From: Nanobdellota archaeon | GTDB taxonomy: Archaea; Nanobdellota; Nanobdellia; Pacearchaeales; GW2011-AR1 | Assembly (NCBI GenBank): GCA_030640565.1 | Contig: DAOWJD010000061.1 | Coordinates: forward strand, 1-11,081 | DNA: 11,081 nt | Direction: 5' to 3' | In this document: in pieces, positions 1 to 5,391 of the stretch | Position numbering within the stretch: position 1 is the first letter of the stretch | Layout of the letters: each line of letters begins with the position of its first letter | The notes under the pieces: generated by a model | What the model saw: the letters and a program-made list of their open reading frames with translations, nothing else | Databases searched by the model: none | Told to the model about the DNA's origin: nothing | Program-made: the position numbers and the translations under genes

Positions 1-15
1 AATTAGTGTTTAAGT

Positions 16-274
16 GTAGACCCAGAGGGTTGCTCAAAGATTACTGAAAAGCTACCTTCATTCTTCCTCAGCTCTGCGACCTGCTAAGCATCTTAACAAA
101 TGTTTAGGGCTGCTCCGATCAAAGTCTGACCCGTTTCGCATATGCAAGATCAAAGCGGACAAAACGTCAACGTCCAAACAAAGACTTTTCAACGCACTAA
201 TCACGCACTTCCTTGCAGTCTGCCATAAAGCCCATTTGCAAACAGCAGAGGGCTAACCTGCCAACCTAGTCTAC
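16..274 (-). ncRNA. Signal recognition particle RNA (archaeal 7S/SRP RNA)
   Basis: Scaffold RNA of the signal recognition particle, which binds SRP54 and SRP19 and directs secretory and membrane proteins to the translocon. Read on the minus strand, it carries the helix-8 signature GGGTCAG...GGAGCAGCCC (about 135-106), which matches the universal SRP54-binding loop. The 5' part, CTAGG followed by GGCAGGTTAGCC and CTCTGC, resembles the archaeal helix 3/helix 4 loop pair. The ends pair: 269-274 with 16-21 (GTAGAC/GTCTAC, helix 1). Long-range helix 5 pairs 185-191 with 45-51 and 198-202 with 39-43. A TATA box lies about 26 bp upstream of 274. The length, about 259 nt, is short for an archaeal SRP RNA (about 300 nt). 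The apical tetraloop reads TGAT instead of the usual GNRA. RNase P RNA was considered but fits less well. The exact 3' end is inferred from helix 1. Confidence 0.85.
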
Positions 275-285
275 AGTAGACTAGG
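265..285. repeat. 21-bp perfect palindrome across the SRP RNA start site
   Basis: CCTAGTCTAC and GTAGACTAGG are perfect inverted 10-mers separated by one base (275). One arm is the first ten bases of the SRP RNA. The other arm belongs to the promoter repeat and is mostly kept in the copy at 9436. It could be an operator, a cruciform, or the result of the promoter repeat meeting SRP helix 1. Confidence 0.6.
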
Positions 286-323
286 AGATATAACGATTTA
301 TAAAGTTTTTTGCAGGGGGTTTT
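275..323 (-). repeat. SRP-promoter repeat, copy R1 (native site)
   Basis: This 49-bp block ends immediately before the predicted SRP transcription start. It is shared with 9436-9484 (46 of 49 positions; the only difference is TTT versus CCC beside the TATA box) and, more loosely, with 8261-8307. It contains the TATA box and a C-rich upstream element (ACCCCCTGC on the minus strand). Similarity stops at the transcription start: here SRP RNA follows, whereas the other copies continue into a CCGGCGTGGGCG segment. Confidence 0.75.
297..304 (-). promoter_or_regulatory. TATA box of the SRP RNA gene
   Basis: The minus strand reads GCAAAAAACTTTATAAATCG, an archaeal BRE-like purine stretch followed by TTTATAAA. 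The TATA centre lies about 26 bp upstream of 274, exactly where helix-1 pairing places the 5' end of the SRP RNA. The same promoter recurs at 8282-8289 and 9458-9465. Confidence 0.8.
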
Positions 324-410
324 AGGTTGTTAAATGGTGTGCACGCCGAGCGGTTAGGATTTATTTAACGCCCTTTATTTTTATCTGAATTACCAAAAGG
401 AATCTTCTTT
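324..410. other. Spacer between the SRP promoter and the surface-protein operon
   Basis: No gene is seen. It holds GTGTGCACGCCGAGCGG (339-353), whose CACGCCG core recurs at 6574-6580, 8252-8258 and 9427-9433, followed by an AT-rich stretch resembling a decayed copy of the SRP-promoter repeat. No convincing terminator is visible for the operon ending at 411. Confidence 0.4.
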
Positions 411-467
411 TTAAAATGAGACTATCACTAAAATTATTATTCCAATTATACTATATTTTGATTTCAT
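411..467 (-). pseudogene. Truncated fourth copy of the MKSKY membrane-anchor gene (18 codons)
   Basis: The minus-strand ATG at 467 overlaps the TGA of the preceding gene (ATGA at 467-464) and opens the peptide MKSKYSIIGIIILVIVSF, then TAA. This is the first half of the anchor seen at 1465, 2851 and 5391 (MKSKYIIIG followed by a Val/Ile-rich helix). It stops before the NPFK linker that follows the helix in the intact genes. The position, reading frame and ATGA coupling all match a normal next gene of the operon. I infer that the rest was deleted, leaving the stub next to the SRP-promoter region. It could still be translated as a short hydrophobic peptide. Confidence 0.75.
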
Positions 468-1465
468 TCTTCCCAAGAAAAGGTAACAACATTTTGTGCC
501 CCATCTATTATTTTTCTGACAGCTACTACTTTATTATAAGTGTTATCCCAAACAGAGTCAAGATAAAAATAATTAGGCCTGCCAGAAGAATCCATTGTAG
601 GACTAACCATTTGTTTAGGATTTGTTCCATCAGAATTTATAACAAACATTTCTGGAAGCTCTCTTGAAATCCCATTTTTCATAAACAAAATCTTATTATT
701 TTTATTCCATGCTCTTTGAAATGGCCATTGAAAACTATCACTTGGTGCATAAATCATATGCTTGTTTGAACCATCAACATTCATGACCCAAATTTCATTT
801 AATTTTGTTGGAAACATTTCAATAAGAGAATTCCATGTTGGTCCTTTAACATAAACAATCTTTGAACCATCATAACTAAAAGATGGAAGACTACTTTCCC
901 CATCTGTAGAAGTAGTTAGAGGAATTTTTCCTGTTCCATCAGCATTCATTGTCCAAATTGATGCCTCCCCGCCATAAGAAGTATATGTAATTTTTGTTCC
1001 ATCTGGACTCCAGGCAGGATTCGCATTACTATCTCCAGTTGTTAATTGAGTAATTTCTTCTCCATCAGAATTCATAGTGTAAATTTGATTATTTGACGTG
1101 TATGCTATTTTATTTTCTATAGGACTCCAGGACGGATCAAAGCCCGGACCGATTTCTGTGAGCCCAGTTCCATCAGAATTAATCAAATACAGTGTTTGTG
1201 CTTGTCCTTTCATAAGGCAAAAAACTATTTGGCTTCCATCCACACTCCAATCAGGGTCAACAGCCTTGCCTTCTTGTTCTGTAAAAGAAGTAAGCTGAGT
1301 TAAATCAATAGGTTCAATATCTTCTTCTGGCAACTCAGAATCAGGTATTTGTCCGTTTCCCTCATCTTCTGTTTCTGCTTCTTGTTTAAATGGATTAATA
1401 ATAAAAATAATTCCAACTATTAGTACTAAAATTACTGCTCCTATTATAATATATTTTGATTTCAT
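464..1465 (-). CDS. Membrane-anchored TolB-like six-bladed propeller protein (no Cys module)
   Basis: 333 residues. Residues 5-24 form one hydrophobic helix (MKSKYIIIG then Val/Ile/Leu), followed by an acidic linker (28-52). From about residue 69 there are six WD40-like/PD40 blades of the TolB type: the strands DPDWSVDGSQIVF, FDPSWSP, NPAWSPDGTKITY, PSFSYDGSKIVY, RAWNKNNKILF and DSVWDN, each linked to an IWTMNADGTG-like strand. The topology implies an extracytoplasmic propeller, probably for protein or ligand binding; no catalytic residues are visible. The start is the ATG at 1465, which directly abuts the TAA of the upstream gene (TAAATG), so translation is probably coupled. Bases 749-800 are identical to 3154-3205 in the next propeller gene. 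The anchor is the one used by the glycoside hydrolase genes, not the one used by the other propeller genes. Fold assignment is firm; function is unknown. Confidence 0.85.
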   Translation of the reverse strand: MKSKYIIIGAVILVLIVGIIFIINPFKQEAETEDEGNGQIPDSELPEEDIEPIDLTQLTSFTEQEGKAVDPDWSVDGSQIVFCLMKGQAQTLYLINSDGTGLTEIGPGFDPSWSPIENKIAYTSNNQIYTMNSDGEEITQLTTGDSNANPAWSPDGTKITYTSYGGEASIWTMNADGTGKIPLTTSTDGESSLPSFSYDGSKIVYVKGPTWNSLIEMFPTKLNEIWVMNVDGSNKHMIYAPSDSFQWPFQRAWNKNNKILFMKNGISRELPEMFVINSDGTNPKQMVSPTMDSSGRPNYFYLDSVWDNTYNKVVAVRKIIDGAQNVVTFSWEE

Positions 1466-2851
1466 TTATTTAATCTCTGTAACAAAATAAACATTATCTT
1501 TTTGTAAGGTAAAAGATTTACTTTTTGTTTCCTCATTTCCATATAAATCCTTAACTAAAAATTCTTCAAAATCTAGAGAGAGAGTTTCTTGTTCATTTCC
1601 AATTTGAAATGCTGGATCAGTTGAATATCTAACTAATTCACCAATAAAAAAGATATATATAGGAGCCTTATCTTCAAAATAAAATTTAAATCCAGTTACT
1701 CCTTCTTTAACTTCATAAGGCTCTAATTTTTGGAAATATTTTAATTCAGTTGCAAGTGTTTGTAATGCATAATATTGTAAGGTTTTTGAACCATCTTTAC
1801 CCACTATATGTTCTTCAAAAAACTCTTCTTCACTTTGTCCAAATATACTAGTTTTCTGGTCATATTTTCCCTTAGTTGGCACTGCACTTAAAAAAGCCGA
1901 TGCAAATCCATCAGCAGCTAATGAAATTGCTATTTTAGCCATCTCTGGTGCTTTACCCCCGCCAGCCTCTGTTACAAAAACAGGTTTATCTATAGTTCCA
2001 ATTGTCTCTTTTAATTTACTCATTGAATCATGAAGATTATAAATATCAAAATAATTCCCTGCCCCAAGGGAAAGTAAAGAAGAATAATAATTTTTAACTG
2101 AACCAGTAGGAGGGCCAACAGGAGCAGCAATAACAACTTGACATTCTTCACAAGATTCTTTAATTGCTTCATAAGAATTTTTCAATAAATCAAAATAATC
2201 TTCAAGACTGCCTGCAAAAAATCGAAGTCCTGGTGAATCAACCTCATTATTTATTTCCCAATAAATTACAGGATTTTGTTTGATTTTATTTTTTAAAGAA
2301 TCTTCTATTGGATAACTCCCAAAATCATCATCACCATCATAACGTTCAACAAGTTCTTTTAAAAAAGATTTATGTGCTCCCATATCTTGAGGCTTACATC
2401 TATAATTAGGGATTGATTTAAAACCTTCTGCAACTTTGCATTCTTCTTTACCTCCTTGGTCCCATAAAGCATAAGACCATAAAGTAGCAAGAATTAAAAT
2501 TTGCGAATCAGCAGCTTCACCAACTGCCTTATCTGTTATTGTAAAATCAAACTCTCCTTTTTTAGGCTCTATTAAATTCCATATAAAAGGTTCTCCTTCA
2601 GTTCTAGCAATTCCAACATTTAATTCCTTTAAATCTTTAGAGGTTAAACTAACCATATCATTTTCTTTATTAAAATCTTCACCAATTCCAAAAAAAGGAA
2701 TAGAAGAAAGTTTTCTTTCTTGAATTTCTCCAGAAGATAATTGCTCACTTTCTTCTCCAACATCTGGCTTAAATGGATTAATAACTAAAATAACAATTCC
2801 AATTACCACCACTAAAATTACTACTCCGATTATAATATATTTTGATTTCAT
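1466..2851 (-). CDS. Membrane-anchored glycoside hydrolase-like protein, clan GH-A TIM barrel
   Basis: 461 residues. The N-terminal helix (5-25) is followed by an acidic linker. Residues about 52-350 read as a retaining (beta/alpha)8 glycosidase. ARTEGEPFIWNLIEPKKGEF (82-101) resembles the first strand of GH39/GH42/GH5-like enzymes. YWEINNEVD ends strand 4 with the expected Asn-Glu acid/base (N202-E203). KPVFVTEAGG offers E295 as the nucleophile, and NLHD (272-275) is a likely strand-6 active-site segment. A C-terminal region (about 380-461) looks like a beta-sandwich. Both catalytic Glu are present, so activity is plausible; the substrate cannot be read. The ATG at 2851 overlaps the upstream TGA (ATGA), which suggests translational coupling. 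The first 105 bp are identical to the start of the gene at 5391. Bases 1476-1598 at the 3' end are identical to 4183-4305. Confidence 0.8.
   Translation of the reverse strand: MKSKYIIIGVVILVVVIGIVILVINPFKPDVGEESEQLSSGEIQERKLSSIPFFGIGEDFNKENDMVSLTSKDLKELNVGIARTEGEPFIWNLIEPKKGEFDFTITDKAVGEAADSQILILATLWSYALWDQGGKEECKVAEGFKSIPNYRCKPQDMGAHKSFLKELVERYDGDDDFGSYPIEDSLKNKIKQNPVIYWEINNEVDSPGLRFFAGSLEDYFDLLKNSYEAIKESCEECQVVIAAPVGPPTGSVKNYYSSLLSLGAGNYFDIYNLHDSMSKLKETIGTIDKPVFVTEAGGGKAPEMAKIAISLAADGFASAFLSAVPTKGKYDQKTSIFGQSEEEFFEEHIVGKDGSKTLQYYALQTLATELKYFQKLEPYEVKEGVTGFKFYFEDKAPIYIFFIGELVRYSTDPAFQIGNEQETLSLDFEEFLVKDLYGNEETKSKSFTLQKDNVYFVTEIK
1476..1598. repeat. 123-bp 3'-end repeat of the glycoside hydrolase gene (copy 1)
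   Basis: Identical base for base to 4183-4305 by direct reading. It encodes the last ~42 residues of the hydrolase (NEQETLSLDFEEFLVKDLYG onward). Homology falls off sharply on the barrel side (TTTCCAATT here, TTTGCAGGT in the other copy). Confidence 0.9.
2747..2851. repeat. 105-bp anchor repeat (copy 1)
   Basis: Identical to 5287-5391 by direct reading. It encodes the start codon, membrane helix and linker to about GEES (residues 1-35). Beyond it the two genes encode unrelated proteins. Confidence 0.9.
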
Positions 2852-4131
2852 CCTTCTAAAGAAAAAGTAACAACATTTCTATCCACATAGCTATGTGGTA
2901 CTTCTTTACCGTCAAGGATTGAGCTTTTCCATTGTGTTGTTACTATTTTAGTTCCAGTATTATCCAAAGCAGTATCTGCATAAAGAAATGAACCAGTACC
3001 TAATTCAAGTCTAACTATTGGTATAGGATTAGTTCCATCAGAGTTCATAACCCAAATTTGAGGTAGTTCTCCCAATTGCATCTTTTCAAATATAATTTTA
3101 TTATTTCTGCCCCAAGCACTTTGATGGAGAAAATACACGCTGTCTCCTGTCGTATAAATCATATGCTTGTTTGAACCATCAACATTCATGACCCAAATTT
3201 CATTTGGTGATTCTTCAACTAAAGATGGCACAGAAGGATTAATAAATCCTTTATTATAAACAATCTTGGAACTATCTGGGCTGAAAGAAGGGTCACTGCA
3301 ATAACCATCTTCATCAGTTGTCAATTGGATTTTTCCAGTTCCATCAGAATTCATTACCCAAATTGAACTTTTAATTCCAATACCTTTACATTGAGGATAA
3401 CCATATAGAATAGGTGCATTAGTATCATCATAAATAGAATAAACAATTTTTGTTCCATCTGGGCTCCATGCTTGAAATAATGCAGGTTGCACACCTAAAG
3501 TCACTGTTTTTGTCTTGTCTACATCTAAATCAATTATATATAAATCACTATATTCTCCTCCAGTGCATAATATCCTATTATCAACTGGACTCCAAGAAGG
3601 ATTGTAAATATTATAACTGGATGAAGAAGGACCAATTTTAGTAAGTCCAGTTCCATCAGAATTAATTATATAAAGTTCTCCTTCTTTCCCGAAAACTATC
3701 TGACTTCCATCAGAGCTCCAGTCAGGATCAAATGCACTGTTTACATCCACTCCTTTAAAAAAAGTAATCTGAGTTATATCCGACGGCTCAATTTTTTCAA
3801 AATCTTCCAAACCCAATAATTCCTTGCATCTTTCGCAAAATTCTCTGCCTGTTGAATCAGGTACTATGCTACAATTTGCGGGCCAAGTTTCTGCTTCACA
3901 TAATTCTTGTAACTCAGATTTTCCCCCCTCTGTTAATCCTTGGCATCTCTCACATAATTCTCTACCTTGTAAATCAGGTACAGCACTACAACCACCTGGA
4001 GGCCAGGATTCTGCTTCACATAATTCTCGTAATTCCTCGTCAGATAATCCCAAAAAATTTATTAAGAAAAAAACAACAACTCCCAATATAATGATTCCTA
4101 CAACTATCCCAATCATCACATTCTTTTTCAT
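2848..4131 (-). CDS. Membrane-anchored protein with two Cys modules and a TolB-like propeller
   Basis: 427 residues. A hydrophobic helix (6-28) follows MKKN. Two tandem Cys modules come next: LCEAESWPPGGC...GRELCERC (C38, C48, C60, C63) and LCEAETWPANC...GREFCERC (C78, C87, C99, C102). A six-bladed PD40/TolB-type propeller starts at about residue 130 (DPDWSSDGSQIVF, NPSWSP, AWSPDGTKIVY, DPSFSPDSSKIVY, a degenerate SAWGRNNKIIF, and ALDNTGTKIV). The topology implies an extracytoplasmic propeller; the four-Cys modules could bind metal or form disulfides. It is the first gene of the proximal operon. A TATA box (4153-4160) about 26 bp upstream suggests a leaderless start at 4131, although AGGTAAT just before the ATG could act as a weak ribosome-binding site. 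Its TGA overlaps the next ATG. It is a paralogue of the gene at 6524, with one extra Cys module. Confidence 0.85.
   Translation of the reverse strand: MKKNVMIGIVVGIIILGVVVFFLINFLGLSDEELRELCEAESWPPGGCSAVPDLQGRELCERCQGLTEGGKSELQELCEAETWPANCSIVPDSTGREFCERCKELLGLEDFEKIEPSDITQITFFKGVDVNSAFDPDWSSDGSQIVFGKEGELYIINSDGTGLTKIGPSSSSYNIYNPSWSPVDNRILCTGGEYSDLYIIDLDVDKTKTVTLGVQPALFQAWSPDGTKIVYSIYDDTNAPILYGYPQCKGIGIKSSIWVMNSDGTGKIQLTTDEDGYCSDPSFSPDSSKIVYNKGFINPSVPSLVEESPNEIWVMNVDGSNKHMIYTTGDSVYFLHQSAWGRNNKIIFEKMQLGELPQIWVMNSDGTNPIPIVRLELGTGSFLYADTALDNTGTKIVTTQWKSSILDGKEVPHSYVDRNVVTFSLEG
3944..4026. repeat. 83-bp Cys-module repeat (copy 1)
   Basis: Encodes the first Cys module of the propeller protein starting at 4131. 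It matches 6316-6398 with three differences, far closer than the second module in the same gene. This suggests recent duplication of the operon unit or gene conversion. Confidence 0.85.
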
Positions 4132-4152
4132 ATTACCTAAAACAAAACATTC

Positions 4153-4160
4153 TTTAAAAA
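4153..4160 (-). promoter_or_regulatory. TATA box of the proximal surface-protein operon
   Basis: TTTTTAAA on the minus strand, centred about 26 bp upstream of the ATG at 4131, so transcription should begin at or next to the start codon (leaderless mRNA). It shows that the two surface-protein modules probably have separate promoters. Confidence 0.6.
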
Positions 4161-4172
4161 CTTGTTTATTAT

Positions 4173-4389
4173 TTATTCAATTTCTGTAACAAAATAAACA
4201 TTATCTTTTTGTAAGGTAAAAGATTTACTTTTTGTTTCCTCATTTCCATATAAATCCTTAACTAAAAATTCTTCAAAATCTAGAGAGAGAGTTTCTTGTT
4301 CATTTGCAGGTGGGAATTCTAAGCCAACTGGCCATGGTTGATATGCTTCAAGATCACCAATAAAGAAAACATAAGATGGAGTTTTATAT
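4173..4389 (-). pseudogene. C-terminal remnant of a glycoside hydrolase paralogue
   Basis: The minus-strand frame ending in TAA (4173-4175) reads SYVFFIGDLEAYQPWP, then LEFPPANEQETLSLDFEEF and on to VYFVTEIE. This corresponds to the last ~70 residues of the hydrolase at 1466-2851 (IYIFFIGELVRYS...VTEIK). The distal 123 bp are identical to that gene and the proximal part is diverged but recognisable. The frame has no start codon in place: it stays open only back to a stop at about 4425, inside the preceding gene, and is offset from that gene's frame. I read it as the 3' end of a former hydrolase whose catalytic part was replaced by the Asp-box propeller gene. A programmed frameshift joining the two is possible but unsupported. 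Confidence 0.75.
4183..4305. repeat. 123-bp 3'-end repeat of the glycoside hydrolase gene (copy 2)
   Basis: Identical to 1476-1598. Here it lies in the remnant downstream of the Asp-box propeller gene rather than inside an intact gene. Confidence 0.9.
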
Positions 4390-5391
4390 TCATATTGCCT
4401 CTCTAACTGCTGAGTAAACTCCTGCTACAGTATCTAAAATTATATTGCCCTTTTCATCCTTTTTTGGCCCTCCACCATAATACATTCTAATAGTGCCGTC
4501 AGGAAAAACATTAACAACAGGGTCTCCACCCATAATACCAGTAGAACCTAAGCGAGTCCAATCTAATCCATCGTCAGAAACTGCTATGCCAGCACCATAA
4601 TGCCCTGAACAATAAACCATTTCATATTTTCCATCACCTCTTATATAAACATCGCCAGATGATGCATGTCCACCATCAGCTTCTTCTCCACCATCTATTC
4701 TTATCCCCAAATCTGGTTCCCAAACTAATCCATCTGAAGAATGAGCACTATAAATTCTCTTAATAAATAATTCAACCCCGGGCATGTCAGATTTTATAAA
4801 GGTATCTGGACCGGTTCGTGTGTAATACATCCTATGTGTTCCATCGGCAGATATAACTACAGCAGGAAGTGCACCATAAAACTTTTCCATGTTGGATGAG
4901 GTTAGCATTGTTGTTTTTTCCCAATTATATCCATCACTAGAGAAAGCAGTAAGCATGTCAAAAGTTTCATCACCCTTACCAACAGACCACCACGCTCTAT
5001 ATCCTCCATCGGGAAGTTTTAGAATACTAGAACCTTCACCAATAACATCATCTTCTGAAATAGCCCATGTTAAGCCATCTGGTGAATATGCAACTTTGCC
5101 CAATCCACATGTATGCATGGCATAACTGCCATCTGGAAGTTGAAAAACTTCATGGTCAACAATTTCACCACTTACACTCAAACCTTCAGCAGTCCATATT
5201 ACATCTGCTTCTAATTCCCCTATTTCCCCCCCATAATGGAAAAATTTTACTCCTTGTTTTTCTTCTGCTTCTTCACCCCCAATCTGACTTTCTTCTCCAA
5301 CATCTGGCTTAAATGGATTAATAACTAAAATAACAATTCCAATTACCACCACTAAAATTACTACTCCGATTATAATATATTTTGATTTCAT
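4390..5391 (-). CDS. Membrane-anchored Asp-box beta-propeller protein (sialidase/GH43-like)
   Basis: 333 residues. The first 35 residues are the anchor and linker shared with the hydrolase gene at 2851 (identical DNA). Residues about 48-330 form a propeller with four Asp-box-type turns: SPDGLTW (103-109), SSDGYNW (151-157), SSDGLVW (218-224) and SDDGLDW (272-278). These are interleaved with LPDGSYAMH, LPDGGYRAWW, SADGTHRMYY and FPDGTIRMYY strands. This pattern is typical of sialidase/BNR proteins and of five-bladed GH43/GH32/GH130-like glycosidases. I cannot assign the catalytic residues with confidence, so it may be an enzyme or a glycan-binding propeller. The ATG at 5391 overlaps the upstream TGA (ATGA). 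The gene ends SAVREAI-TGA, after which an out-of-frame hydrolase tail continues, so its own C-terminus may have been created by recombination. Confidence 0.8.
   Translation of the reverse strand: MKSKYIIIGVVILVVVIGIVILVINPFKPDVGEESQIGGEEAEEKQGVKFFHYGGEIGELEADVIWTAEGLSVSGEIVDHEVFQLPDGSYAMHTCGLGKVAYSPDGLTWAISEDDVIGEGSSILKLPDGGYRAWWSVGKGDETFDMLTAFSSDGYNWEKTTMLTSSNMEKFYGALPAVVISADGTHRMYYTRTGPDTFIKSDMPGVELFIKRIYSAHSSDGLVWEPDLGIRIDGGEEADGGHASSGDVYIRGDGKYEMVYCSGHYGAGIAVSDDGLDWTRLGSTGIMGGDPVVNVFPDGTIRMYYGGGPKKDEKGNIILDTVAGVYSAVREAI
5287..5391. repeat. 105-bp anchor repeat (copy 2)
   Basis: Identical to 2747-2851. It codes for the N-terminal membrane helix and linker of the Asp-box propeller protein. 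Confidence 0.9.

Noticed and set aside
16..274. RNase P RNA as an alternative identity, because of GAGGAAG near 65-71 on the minus strand.
   Set aside because: The other RNase P conserved regions are absent, while the SRP helix-8 signature, helix-5 pairing and terminal helix 1 are all present.
345..358. GCCGAGCGGTTAGG resembles the D-arm of a tRNA-Leu or tRNA-Ser.
   Set aside because: No acceptor stem, anticodon arm or T-arm (GTTCGA) can be built around it; it is better explained as part of the dispersed CACGCCG motif.
464..1465. Calling the propeller genes tolB.
   Set aside because: They share the PD40 propeller but lack TolB's N-terminal domain and any Tol-Pal context, and the organism appears archaeal.
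3824..4189. Open frames on the plus strand across the Cys-module genes (also near 6286-6468).
   Set aside because: They are antisense shadows of the minus-strand propeller genes; they have no promoter and their apparent repeats mirror the Cys-module DNA repeats.
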